Shown here: piece by piece, positions 8,856-16,695 of the stretch
How the letters are laid out: each line of letters begins with the position of its first letter
Numbering within the stretch: position 1 is the first letter of the stretch
From: Sphingobium arseniciresistens
GTDB lineage: Bacteria; Pseudomonadota; Alphaproteobacteria; Sphingomonadales; Sphingomonadaceae
NCBI GenBank assembly: GCA_029167225.1
Contig: JARFNK010000008.1
Location: forward strand, 62,001 to 126,000
Direction of reading: 5' to 3'
Length of the DNA: 64,000 nucleotides
The notes under the pieces: model-generated
Seen by the model: the letters and a program-made list of their open reading frames with translations, nothing else
What the model was told of the DNA's origin: nothing
The model's database searches: none
Made by a program: the position numbers and the translations under genes

Positions 8856-9054
8856 GACCCTTTTGGTGTAGAGGAAGGAGTGGGGGCATTGGAAGGGAAA
8901 TTGGTGAAATCGCTGTCGCCGCCATCTTTATCGCACCTGTGGATTGCCCGTGCGTCTGCGCTGGCCTCCGGACGGCCTCCGGTTACCGATATGGAGTTTG
9001 TTGACGCGCCGCAGCACATTCATCACTAAGTCGGAGGGATCGGGGCCGAATTGA

Positions 9055-9636
9055 ATGAGAATCGTCATCATCGATGACAGCGGGTTGCGCGCGACAGTCC
9101 TGGAAGAGGGGCTGCGCGAAGCGGGGTATGAGGACATCCACGTGATGGCGCCTCATGGGGCGTTCGTGGCCCGGCTGGAGCGCATGGCGCCCGACGTCGT
9201 GCTGATGGACCTTGGCAGCCCGAGCCGCGACACGCTGGAGGAAATGCTGACGGTCAGCCGCGCGCTCGCCCGGCCGATCGCCATGTTCGTCGACCAGTCG
9301 GACGAAACCATGATCGGCGCGGCCATCGACGCAGGCGTGTCCGCCTATGTGGTCGATGGCCTGAGGAAGGACCGGGTGAAGCCGATCCTGGAACTGGCCG
9401 TCCGCCGCTTCAATGCCTTTTCCCGGATACAGGCGGAACTGGACGAAGCCCGCACGGCTTTGTCCGATCGTAAGCTGATCGACCGGGCCAAGGCTATTCT
9501 CATGGCGTCGCGTGGGCTCACCGAACCTGACGCCTATGCGCTGCTTCGCTCCAGCGCGATGAACCAGGGGAAGAAGATCGTGGATGTAGCCCAGGCCCTG
9601 ATTACCGCGAGCGATTTGCTGGGAGGGGGAGCATGA
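9055..9636 (+). CDS. nasT: ANTAR response regulator NasT
   Basis: RNA-binding antiterminator for nitrate assimilation genes. The 193 residues have a receiver-like domain (residues 1-120, with DD at 7-8 and a possible phospho-acceptor Asp52 in VVLMDLGSPS), a coiled connector around 130-150, and the ANTAR domain with LIDRAKAILMASRGLTEPDAYALLRSSAMNQGKKI. NasT is held inactive by NasS and, when freed by nitrate, binds paired hexaloop hairpins to prevent termination. Two such leaders lie at 10903 and 13697 in the downstream cluster. The stop overlaps the nasS start (ATGA). The GGAGG motif upstream is rather far from the ATG. Confidence 0.93.
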   Translation: MRIVIIDDSGLRATVLEEGLREAGYEDIHVMAPHGAFVARLERMAPDVVLMDLGSPSRDTLEEMLTVSRALARPIAMFVDQSDETMIGAAIDAGVSAYVVDGLRKDRVKPILELAVRRFNAFSRIQAELDEARTALSDRKLIDRAKAILMASRGLTEPDAYALLRSSAMNQGKKIVDVAQALITASDLLGGGA

Positions 9637-10844
9637 CGGCACTGCGCATCGCATTCCTGCCGCTGACCGACGCTGCGGTGCTGGTATCCGCGCGGGAAAA
9701 GGGCTTTGCCGAGGAAGAGGGGATTTCGCTCGACCTGGTCCGCACGACCTCATGGGCGACATTGCGGGATCGGCTGGTCTTCGGGCAGGTGCATGCGGCG
9801 CAGATGCTGGCGCCGCTGGCGGTCGCGGTGACATTGGGGCTCAGCCAGCAGCCATGCGCGCTCGCCACCCCCTATAAGTTGAACGTCAACGGCAACATGC
9901 TGGTGATGACGCCGGATTTCGCCAAGGCGCTGGAGCCGGACCTGGCGACTCGCCTTGCCGATCCGCTGGGCACCGCCCATGATTTCGCTGCGGCGGTGGG
10001 CCTGTGGCGGCGCAAGCCCGTGATCGGCATCGTCCACCGTTTTTCCAGCCATGCGCTCAGCCTGCGCTACTGGCTGGCGAGCGGCGGCTGCGATCCTGAC
10101 CGGGACGTGGTGCTGCGCGTGCTGCCGCCGTCGCTGACCGTCGAGGCGATGCGCGCGGGCGAAATCGACGGGTTCATCGCGGGCGAGCCCTGGGGCGGGG
10201 CTGCGATCAGCGCGGGGCTGGCCGAAGCGGTCGCCATCGGTGAGCGGATCTGGCAGCGCGGCGTCGAGAAGGTGCTGACCTTCCGCGCGCACTGGCTGGA
10301 GGACAATCCCGAAACGGTCGATCGCCTGCTGCGCGTGTTGGCGCGCGCCGCGCGCTGGTGCGACGATGCGGCGAACCATGTGGAACTGGCGGGCCTGCTG
10401 TCCGATCCGCACTATGTCGATCAGCCGGCGGAACTCATCCTGCGCGCGCTGTCTGGCGGGATCGTCGCGCGCGCGGGCGAGCCGCCGATCGCGATGCCCG
10501 ATTTCATGCTGTTTTCACGCGAAGCCACCAGCTTTCCATGGCGCAGCCAGGCGCTGTGGATCTATTCGCAGCTTGTACGCTGGGGCATGGTCGAGCCGTC
10601 CGCCGACCATGCGGCGACGGCGGCCGCGGTGTTCCGCCCGGATGTGTTCCGCCGCGCGCTGGCGACGAGCGACGTGCCGATGCCCGGCGCCAGCATGAAG
10701 GTGGAGGGGGCAGTGGCATCGCCCATGGCGGTCGGTTCCCGCAGCGGGAAGCTGACCCTCGGCCCGGATCGGTTCTTCGATGGACGAATCTTCGATCCAG
10801 AGCGAATCGAAGAGTATCTGGCGGGGTTTGCGCTTCCGCGTTGA
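9633..10844 (+). CDS. nasS: Nitrate sensor NasS (NrtA/CmpA-like)
   Basis: Cytoplasmic relative of nitrate-binding ABC transporter proteins. It lacks a signal peptide: the chain starts directly with MTALRIAFLPLTDAAVLVSA. The 403 residues keep the NrtA fold, with FVFGQVHAAQMLAPLAVAVT-like and MRAGEIDGFIAGEPWGGAAI stretches that shape the nitrate site. Absence of export, and translational coupling to nasT, mark it as the sensor NasS and not a transporter subunit; no ABC permease is present. NasS binds NasT until nitrate or nitrite is available. It is followed by a 217-base untranslated leader and the transporter gene. Confidence 0.92.
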   Translation: MTALRIAFLPLTDAAVLVSAREKGFAEEEGISLDLVRTTSWATLRDRLVFGQVHAAQMLAPLAVAVTLGLSQQPCALATPYKLNVNGNMLVMTPDFAKALEPDLATRLADPLGTAHDFAAAVGLWRRKPVIGIVHRFSSHALSLRYWLASGGCDPDRDVVLRVLPPSLTVEAMRAGEIDGFIAGEPWGGAAISAGLAEAVAIGERIWQRGVEKVLTFRAHWLEDNPETVDRLLRVLARAARWCDDAANHVELAGLLSDPHYVDQPAELILRALSGGIVARAGEPPIAMPDFMLFSREATSFPWRSQALWIYSQLVRWGMVEPSADHAATAAAVFRPDVFRRALATSDVPMPGASMKVEGAVASPMAVGSRSGKLTLGPDRFFDGRIFDPERIEEYLAGFALPR

Positions 10845-10864
10845 TGCAGCGCACAAATTCGCGC

Positions 10865-10893
10865 TTGCAACAAAGGCCGAATCGCGAGATACA
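10865..10893 (+). promoter_or_regulatory. Putative promoter of the transporter leader
   Basis: TTGCAA at 10865-10870 and GATACA at 10888-10893 are separated by 17 bases and resemble -35 and -10 elements. Transcription would begin near 10900, just before the first leader hairpin. The placement matches the promoter-like pair before the nirB leader, which supports it, but the -10 match is weak. Confidence 0.4.
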
Positions 10894-10902
10894 TAGCAAT
10901 GT

Positions 10903-10948
10903 CGCGCGACGAAGCGCGCTATCAGGATAAGCGTTCCCGGCGTTGGGA
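10903..10948 (+). promoter_or_regulatory. Putative NasT (ANTAR) binding hairpin pair, transporter leader
   Basis: Two hairpins with six-base loops lie 16 bases apart. The first has arms CGCGC (10903-10907) and GCGCG (10914-10918) with loop GACGAA; it can also slide one base to loop ACGAAG. The second has arms TCCC (10935-10938) and GGGA (10945-10948) with loop GGCGTT. Paired hexaloops before a terminator are the known ANTAR target. Both loops carry G at position 4 as in the described motif, but G and not A at position 1, so this copy is less convincing than the one before nirB. Confidence 0.5.
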
Positions 10949-10976
10949 TTGCGCGGTCCTCTCCAATATTTGCAGC

Positions 10977-11028
10977 AAAGCCGCTGACCGGACTGACCAT
11001 AGGGTTGCGTCCGGCACGCGGCTTTTTT
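10977..11028 (+). terminator. Leader terminator (attenuator) before the nitrate transporter
   Basis: AAAGCCGC (10977-10984) pairs with GCGGCTTT (11018-11025) and CCGGAC (10988-10993) pairs with GTCCGG (11009-11014), separated by a three-by-three internal loop. A run of six T at 11023-11028 follows. It is an intrinsic terminator lying 34 bases before the transporter start and after the hexaloop hairpins, so it would stop transcription unless NasT prevents it. Confidence 0.75.
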
Positions 11029-11061
11029 CACGTCCATTTCAGGTCTTTGGGGGAAGTCATC

Positions 11062-12306
11062 ATGGCAACCGCAGTTTGGGATAGACCGGCAGACACTATA
11101 GCGCCCGCCGGTCCGACGAGTTTCTGGAAAGCCGGCCACACGCCGACGCTGATCGCCGCATTTCTGTATTTCGACCTGGCCTTCATGGTCTGGGTTCTGC
11201 TGGGCCCGCTCGCCCCAGCCATTTCAAAGACGCTGGCGCTGACCCCGGCCGAAAAGGGCCTGATGGTCGCCACGCCGACACTGGCGGGCGCGCTGCTGCG
11301 CGTCGTCAACGGCCTGCTGGTGGATCGCATCGGCCCGAAGCTGTCGGGCGCGATCAGCCAGATCATCGTCATCGTGGGCCTTATGACGGCCTATCTGATG
11401 GGTGTGAACAGCTTCGGCGGCACGCTGGCGCTGGGTGTCATCCTGGGCTTTGCCGGGGCCAGCTTCGCCATCGCGCTGCCGCTCGCCAGCCGCTGGTATC
11501 CCGCCGAGCATCAGGGCAAGGCGATGGGTCTGGCCGGCATGGGCAATTCGGGCACCGTGCTCGCGTCGCTCTTCGCGCCGGGCCTCGCCAAGCTGTTCGG
11601 ATGGAACGCGGTGCTCGGCCTTGCCTGCATCCCGCTCAGCATCGTGTTCGTGCTCTACATGCTGATGGCGAAAGATGCGCCGAACGCGCCGGCGCCCAAG
11701 AAGCTGGTCGACTATTTCCACCCGCTCAAGAGCGCCGACGCCTGGTGGCTCATGGCCTTCTACGCCGTCACGTTCGGCGGGTTCGTCGGCCTGGCCGCTT
11801 CGCTGCCGATCTACTTCACCGACCAGTTCGGCCTGACGCCGGTGATCGCCGGTTACTGCACCGCCGGGTGCGTGTTCGCCGGATCGCTTGTCCGTCCGAT
11901 GGGCGGGGCGCTTGCTGACAAGATCGGCGGCGTGAAGGCGCTGATGATCGTCTATGTGATCGCCGCGATTGCCCTTGCCGGGGTCGCCTACGCCACAACG
12001 CTTGCCGCCGCACTTGGACTGTTCGTGCTGGCGATGCTGGCACTGGGCACGGGCAACGGCTCGGTCTTCCAACTCGTGCCGCAGCGCTTCCAGCAGGAAA
12101 TCGGCGTGATGACCGGCCTGGTCGGCATGGCGGGCGGTATTGGCGGCTTCTACCTTGCCTCTTCGCTGGGCATCGCCAAGCAGCTGACTGGCAGCTTCTC
12201 GGCCGGCTTCCTGATCTTCGCCGGCCTTGCGGTCATCGCCTTCCTGGGTGTGGCGCTGGTCAAGGCCCGCTGGCGCGCAAGCTGGAGCACCGGCGCGCGC
12301 ATCTGA
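11062..12306 (+). CDS. Nitrate/nitrite MFS transporter (NarK/NasA family)
   Basis: Inner-membrane major facilitator that imports nitrate for assimilation. The 414 residues have about 12 membrane segments, the early stretch FDLAFMVWVLLGPLAPAI, and two glycine-rich nitrate signatures: LGFAGASFAIALPLASRWYP near residue 130 and VGMAGGIGGFYLASSLGI near 355. The start chosen is ATG 11062 with GGGGGAAG upstream; a longer frame from a TTG at 11005 would begin inside the terminator hairpin and is rejected. It is the first structural gene after the NasT-type leader. A porin gene follows after 125 bases. Confidence 0.92.
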   Translation: MATAVWDRPADTIAPAGPTSFWKAGHTPTLIAAFLYFDLAFMVWVLLGPLAPAISKTLALTPAEKGLMVATPTLAGALLRVVNGLLVDRIGPKLSGAISQIIVIVGLMTAYLMGVNSFGGTLALGVILGFAGASFAIALPLASRWYPAEHQGKAMGLAGMGNSGTVLASLFAPGLAKLFGWNAVLGLACIPLSIVFVLYMLMAKDAPNAPAPKKLVDYFHPLKSADAWWLMAFYAVTFGGFVGLAASLPIYFTDQFGLTPVIAGYCTAGCVFAGSLVRPMGGALADKIGGVKALMIVYVIAAIALAGVAYATTLAAALGLFVLAMLALGTGNGSVFQLVPQRFQQEIGVMTGLVGMAGGIGGFYLASSLGIAKQLTGSFSAGFLIFAGLAVIAFLGVALVKARWRASWSTGARI

Positions 12307-12431
12307 ACAGGAGAGAGAGGGCGGCGGTACTCCCAACAGAGGCCGCCGCCCCGGTTTCTTGAGTTTCACGCAGTTTCCAAGCTCGCAGGTGACACCACCT
12401 GCATCGAAATCGCTCTAGGGGGGCGGCATCC

Positions 12432-13637
12432 ATGAAATATCTGCTTGCAACGGCGGCCGCATTGGCCGTCGCAGGGCCCGCTTGTGCCCAGCAAATCACC
12501 CTCAAGCCCATCGCCGAGGCCCGCCTGCGTTATGAACATGCAAGCCAGGACGGCTTGCCGCTGGATGCCGATGCGCTGACGATCCGCGCGCGTGCCGGTG
12601 TGCAGGCGAACAGCGGCGCACTCAGCGCCACGGTGGTCGGGCAGGGCACGCTGGCCGTGATCGATCATTATTATGACGGGCTGAGCGGGCTGGCCAATCG
12701 CCCGATCGTTGCCGACCCGGAAAATGTCGCGCTCTACATTGCGCAGCTGCAATATAAGACAAAGGCGGTGGCGCTGACCGCCGGCCGCCAGAAGATCGCG
12801 CTGGATGACGAGCGGTTCGTCGGTAATGTCGCCTTTCGCGACAATGCCCAGACCTTCGACGCCGTCCGGCTGGAATGGACGGGCGTGCCCAAGCTGAAGG
12901 CGGATATTTCCTACAGCTGGAGCGTGCGTACGATCTGGGGTTTCAATGGCGCGGGCGCGCGGCAACAGGCCGTGAGCGGTGACAACATCCTTGGCAATCT
13001 CTCCTATGCCACGCCGATCGGGACGCTGACGGGCTTTGCCTATCTGGTCGATCAGGATGAAGCGGCGGTACAGGCTTTCCGGCTTTCGAGCCAGACTTAC
13101 GGCGGACGCCTTTCGGGTACGCAGGCGCTGTCGAAGGCGGCGAAGCTCAGTTACCAGCTGAGCTTCGCCCGCCAGTCCGACTATCATCGCAACCCCAACG
13201 GCTATAGCGCCGACTATTGGCTGGCCGATGCCACGCTGGATATCCACGGGTGGAAGCTGAACGGCGGCTATGAGGTGTTGGGCGCGGACGATGGCCGGGC
13301 CTTCACCAGCTTCCAGACGCCGCTCGGCACCAATTTCAAGTTCCAGGGCTGGGCCGACAAGTTCCTGACCACGCCGGCCAATGGCGTGCGCGACCTGTAT
13401 GTCGGTGGCGGCTATGGCCTGAAAAAGCTGGGGCCGGTGACGGCCGTCAGCTTTCAGGCGGCCTGGCACCGGTTTGAGAGCGATCGCCTGTCCCTGCATT
13501 ATGGCGATGAAATCAATTTGCTCGCTTCGGCCAAATACAAGAAGACGACAATGTCCGTCCGCTACGCGCATTATGAGGCGGACCGGATGGCGACGGACAC
13601 TGACAAGCTCTGGCTGCAGCTCGACTGGGTCTATTGA
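12432..13637 (+). CDS. Alginate export family outer-membrane porin
   Basis: Predicted outer-membrane beta-barrel of 401 residues. A signal peptide (MKYLLATAAALAVAGPACA, cleavage after residue 19) precedes repeated amphipathic strands rich in alternating aromatic residues; the last residues are WLQLDWVY, an aromatic end typical of barrels. Its stretch TAGRQKIALDDERFVGNVAF resembles AlgE-family members. The gene lies between the nitrate transporter and nirB, so it probably forms the outer-membrane route for nitrate or nitrite and not for alginate. The GGGGGG-rich ribosome site lies upstream of ATG 12432. Family assignment is good; the solute is inference from context. Confidence 0.8.
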   Translation: MKYLLATAAALAVAGPACAQQITLKPIAEARLRYEHASQDGLPLDADALTIRARAGVQANSGALSATVVGQGTLAVIDHYYDGLSGLANRPIVADPENVALYIAQLQYKTKAVALTAGRQKIALDDERFVGNVAFRDNAQTFDAVRLEWTGVPKLKADISYSWSVRTIWGFNGAGARQQAVSGDNILGNLSYATPIGTLTGFAYLVDQDEAAVQAFRLSSQTYGGRLSGTQALSKAAKLSYQLSFARQSDYHRNPNGYSADYWLADATLDIHGWKLNGGYEVLGADDGRAFTSFQTPLGTNFKFQGWADKFLTTPANGVRDLYVGGGYGLKKLGPVTAVSFQAAWHRFESDRLSLHYGDEINLLASAKYKKTTMSVRYAHYEADRMATDTDKLWLQLDWVY

Positions 13638-13647
13638 ATTAGCATGC

Positions 13648-13679
13648 GGAGAATCGCTTGAGTTCTTGAGCGATTCTCC
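13648..13679. repeat. Perfect 11-bp inverted repeat over the nirB promoter
   Basis: GGAGAATCGCT (13648-13658) and AGCGATTCTCC (13669-13679) are perfect inverted copies 10 bases apart, flanked by AGCAT and ATGCT that extend the symmetry. It has no T-run after it, so it is a poor terminator. It covers the proposed -35 element and spacer of the nirB promoter, so it may be an operator; alternatively it is a 3' hairpin protecting the transporter-porin message, which ended 11 bases earlier. Confidence 0.6.
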
Positions 13680-13686
13680 ATATGCT
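13658..13686 (+). promoter_or_regulatory. Putative nirB leader promoter
   Basis: TTGAGT (13658-13663) and TATGCT (13681-13686) are 17 bases apart and would start transcription near 13693, directly before the first nirB leader hairpin. The same promoter-to-hairpin spacing is seen before the nitrate transporter. It overlaps an inverted repeat that could be an operator. Confidence 0.45.
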
Positions 13687-13696
13687 GCAGTGCGAA

Positions 13697-13747
13697 GGGC
13701 AAGGTTGCCCGGAAATTCATAGCAGAAGCGTTCCACTGACGGATCGC
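13697..13747 (+). promoter_or_regulatory. NasT (ANTAR) target: tandem hexaloop hairpins, nirB leader
   Basis: The first hairpin pairs GGGC (13697-13700) with GCCC (13707-13710) around loop AAGGTT. The second pairs GCG and TCC (13728-13734, one T-T mismatch) with GGA and CGC (13741-13747) around loop ACTGAC. Both loops are six bases with A first and G fourth, the two positions described as conserved in ANTAR-binding RNA. They are 17 bases apart and lie 19 bases before an intrinsic terminator. nasT is encoded about 4 kb upstream. Confidence 0.75.
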
Positions 13748-13765
13748 CAATGCGTAGATGATGGC

Positions 13766-13825
13766 AAGGCCGCCATCCAGGCCTCGGTTGCAAGACCGGG
13801 GTCTGGGTGGCGGCCTTTTTCTTTT
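13766..13825 (+). terminator. Leader terminator (attenuator) before nirB
   Basis: AAGGCCGCCA (13766-13775) pairs with TGGCGGCCTT (13808-13817). Inside, CCAG pairs with CTGG and CCTCGGT pairs with ACCGGGG around loop TGCAAG, giving a long stable stem. The stem ends in T residues (13816-13820, then CTTTT). It lies in the 5' leader, 14 bases before the nirB start, so it would block nirB, nirD, nasA and cobA unless antitermination occurs. Confidence 0.8.
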
Positions 13826-13839
13826 CTGGAGTAACGGGG

Positions 13840-16353
13840 ATGGATTTTCAGACCTGCGCCGAAACAAGCGCCGCAAGCGAGGACGCAACCTTCGCCCAAG
13901 TGCCGGACGACCGGCAGCATCTGGTCGTCATCGGCAACGGCATGGCCGGCTGCCGCGCGATCGAGGAACTGATCGCGCGTGATGCCGGTCGCTATCGCGT
14001 CACCATCTTTGGTGCCGAACCGCATGTGAACTACAACCGCATCATGCTTTCGCCGGTGCTCGCGGGCGAAAAGACGTTCGACGACATCATCATCAACAGC
14101 CGCGAATGGTATGCCGAAAACGGCATCGAGCTGATCGCCGGCGACCCGGTGGTGGGCATCGACCGCGTCAACAACATCGTCACCTCGCGCGGCGGCCGGG
14201 TGATGAGCTATGACCGGCTGCTGATCGCGACGGGTTCCGACCCGTTCATCATCCCGGTGCCGGGCAAGGATCTGCCGGGCGTCATCAGCTTCCGCGACAT
14301 GCACGATGTCGACCGGATGCTGGAGGCGGCGGCACAGGGCGGCGACGCCGTTGTGATCGGCGGCGGCCTGCTGGGGCTGGAGGCCGCGCATGGCCTGACC
14401 CTGCGCGGCATGAAGGTGACGGTCATCCACCTGATGCCGACCTTGATGGAACGCCAGCTGGACGAGGCGGCGGGATGGCTGCTCAAGACCGCGCTGGAAG
14501 GGCGCGGGCAGACGATCCTGACTGGCGCCGACACCGCCGAAATCTATGGCGACGGCAAGGTCGAGGGCGTGCGGCTGAAGGACGGGCGGGAAATCCCCGC
14601 CAGCCTCGTCGTCATGGCCGTGGGCATCCGCCCGTCGGTAGGACTGGCGCGGGACGCCGGGCTGGACATCGGCCGGGGCATCAAGGTCGACGATCACATG
14701 GTGACGAGCGATCCGCGCATCTTGGCCGTGGGCGAGTGCGTGGAGCATGACGGCAATGTCTATGGCCTCGTCGCGCCGCTGTGGGACATGTGCCGCAGCC
14801 TGGCCGACGGGCTTGTCGAGCAGCCGAGCGGCTATCGCGGCTCCGTTACCTCCACCAAGCTCAAGGTCGCTGGCCTCGACGTCTTCTCCGCTGGTGATTT
14901 TTCCGGTGGCGAGGGCTGCGAGGACATCGTGCTGCGCGACGCCTCGCGTGGGGTCTACAAGCGCGTGGTAGTGAAGGACGATCGCGTGATCGGCGCCGTG
15001 CTCTATGGCGACACCGCCGATGGCGGCTGGTATTTCGACCTGCTCAAGAAGGGCGAGGATGTCGCCGACATCCGCGACCTGCTGATCTTCGGTCAAGCCT
15101 ACGCCTCTGGAGGTGGGCTGGCGGACCCTAAGGCGGCCGTTGCGGCGCTTTCCGACGATGCGGAAATCTGCGGCTGCAACGGCGTCAGCAAGGGCAAGGT
15201 CATGGCCTGCATCGGCGCGGGCAACACGACGCTGGATGCGGTGCGCGCGACCTGCAAGGCATCGGCAAGCTGCGGCTCCTGCACCGGACTTGTCGAGAAC
15301 CTGCTCGCCTTCGCGCTGGGCGACGACTATGCCGGCGACCGTGCGGTGAAGACGATGTGCAAATGCACCAGCTTCGGCCATGACGATGTGCGCCGCGAGA
15401 TCGTGGCGCAGGGGATGAAGAGCATTCCCGAAGTCATGCAGAAGCTGCACTGGTCGACGCCCGACGGCTGTTCCTCCTGCCGCCCGGCGCTCAACTATTA
15501 TCTGCTCTGCGCCTTGCCGGGCGAATATGTGGACGACCAGCAGAGCCGGTTCGTCAACGAGCGGATGCACGCCAACATCCAGAAGGATGGCACCTATTCG
15601 GTCGTGCCGCGCATGTGGGGTGGCCTCACCAACCCGCGTGAACTGCGCGCCATTGCCGATGTGGTCGAGAAATATGACGCGCCGATGGTGAAGGTGACGG
15701 GCGGCCAGCGCCTCGACATCTTCGGCATCAAGAAGGAAGACCTGCCCGCCGTCTGGGCCGACCTGAATGCCGCCGGCATGGTTTCGGGCCACGCCTATGG
15801 CAAGTCGCTGCGTACGGTGAAGACCTGCGTGGGCTCCGAATGGTGCCGCTTCGGGACGCAGGATTCGACCGGCCTTGGCGTACAGACCGAACGCATGACC
15901 TGGGGATCGTGGATGCCCCACAAGTTCAAGATCGCCGTGTCCGGCTGCCCGCGCAATTGTGCCGAGGCGACGATCAAGGATTTCGGCGTGGTTTGCGTCG
16001 ACAGCGGCTATGAACTGCATGTCGGCGGCAATGGCGGCATCCATGTGCGCGTGACCGACCTGCTCTGCAAGGTTGCCACCGAGCAGGAGGCGCTCGATTA
16101 TTGCGCGGCCTTCGTTCAGCTCTACCGCGAGGAGGCCCGCTATCTGGAGCGCACCGCGCCGTGGATCGAGCGGGTCGGGGTCGACTATGTGAAGCAGCGG
16201 ATCGTCGAGGATGAAGCCGGGCGCGAAGCCCTGCGCGGACGCTTCCTCTATTCGCAGAGCTTCAGCCAGGATGATCCGTGGGCAGAGCGCGCCGCCGGCG
16301 CGCAGGCCGAACTGCACCAGCCCCTTCAGCCCATCGCCATCGCCGCGGAGTGA
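13840..16353 (+). CDS. nirB: Assimilatory nitrite reductase, large subunit
   Basis: Cytoplasmic NAD(P)H nitrite reductase subunit that makes ammonium. The 837 residues run through an FAD/NAD-binding oxidoreductase domain (LVVIGNGMAGCRAIEELIAR; second dinucleotide fold VVIGGGLLGLEAAHGL), a BFD-like [2Fe-2S] domain (ICGCNGVSKGKV with CGSCTG) near residues 440-490, and the sulfite/nitrite reductase half-domains. The siroheme/[4Fe-4S] cysteines lie in TCVGSEWCRFG near 662 and SGCPRNCAEA near 702. ATG 13840 has GGAG 10 bases upstream; a longer frame starting at 13807 would begin inside the terminator. The gene follows a NasT-type leader. nirD starts 5 bases after its stop. Confidence 0.96.
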   Translation: MDFQTCAETSAASEDATFAQVPDDRQHLVVIGNGMAGCRAIEELIARDAGRYRVTIFGAEPHVNYNRIMLSPVLAGEKTFDDIIINSREWYAENGIELIAGDPVVGIDRVNNIVTSRGGRVMSYDRLLIATGSDPFIIPVPGKDLPGVISFRDMHDVDRMLEAAAQGGDAVVIGGGLLGLEAAHGLTLRGMKVTVIHLMPTLMERQLDEAAGWLLKTALEGRGQTILTGADTAEIYGDGKVEGVRLKDGREIPASLVVMAVGIRPSVGLARDAGLDIGRGIKVDDHMVTSDPRILAVGECVEHDGNVYGLVAPLWDMCRSLADGLVEQPSGYRGSVTSTKLKVAGLDVFSAGDFSGGEGCEDIVLRDASRGVYKRVVVKDDRVIGAVLYGDTADGGWYFDLLKKGEDVADIRDLLIFGQAYASGGGLADPKAAVAALSDDAEICGCNGVSKGKVMACIGAGNTTLDAVRATCKASASCGSCTGLVENLLAFALGDDYAGDRAVKTMCKCTSFGHDDVRREIVAQGMKSIPEVMQKLHWSTPDGCSSCRPALNYYLLCALPGEYVDDQQSRFVNERMHANIQKDGTYSVVPRMWGGLTNPRELRAIADVVEKYDAPMVKVTGGQRLDIFGIKKEDLPAVWADLNAAGMVSGHAYGKSLRTVKTCVGSEWCRFGTQDSTGLGVQTERMTWGSWMPHKFKIAVSGCPRNCAEATIKDFGVVCVDSGYELHVGGNGGIHVRVTDLLCKVATEQEALDYCAAFVQLYREEARYLERTAPWIERVGVDYVKQRIVEDEAGREALRGRFLYSQSFSQDDPWAERAAGAQAELHQPLQPIAIAAE

Positions 16354-16358
16354 CCGAC

Positions 16359-16694
16359 ATGACCGACTGGATCGACATTGGAACCTTGTCCGACATCCCC
16401 GTGCGCGGCGCGCGCACGGTGCAGATCGAAGGCTATGATGAAATCGCGGTGTTCCGTACCGGCGACGATCATGTGTTTGCGCTCGTCAACAAATGCCCGC
16501 ACAAGCAGGGGCCGCTGAGCCAGGGCATCGTCCACGGCCACAGCGTCGCCTGTCCGCTGCACAACTGGAACATCGCGCTGGCGACCGGCGAGGCGCAGGG
16601 GGCGGACAAGGGATGCACGCCGACGATCGCGGTCAAGCAGGAGGACGGACGGATCATGATCGCCGTGCCGGCAACGCTGAAGGCTGCTGCCTGA
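16359..16694 (+). CDS. nirD: Nitrite reductase, small subunit (Rieske type)
   Basis: Small partner of NirB with a Rieske-like fold. At 111 residues it is the usual length. The ligand motifs are intact here: CPHKQGPLSQG and, 18 residues on, ACPLHNWNIAL, so it should carry a [2Fe-2S] cluster; enterobacterial NirD has lost these residues, while many alphaproteobacterial forms keep them. The start is ATG 16359, 5 bases after nirB. A longer frame from 16278 overlaps nirB and lacks support. The stop lies one base before the nasA start. Confidence 0.93.
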   Translation: MTDWIDIGTLSDIPVRGARTVQIEGYDEIAVFRTGDDHVFALVNKCPHKQGPLSQGIVHGHSVACPLHNWNIALATGEAQGADKGCTPTIAVKQEDGRIMIAVPATLKAAA

Positions 16695-16695
16695 G

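Noticed and set aside
13648-13679. Calling the inverted repeat after the porin a terminator
   Set aside because: There is no T-run and it overlaps a promoter-like pair, so it is listed as a repeat or possible operator.
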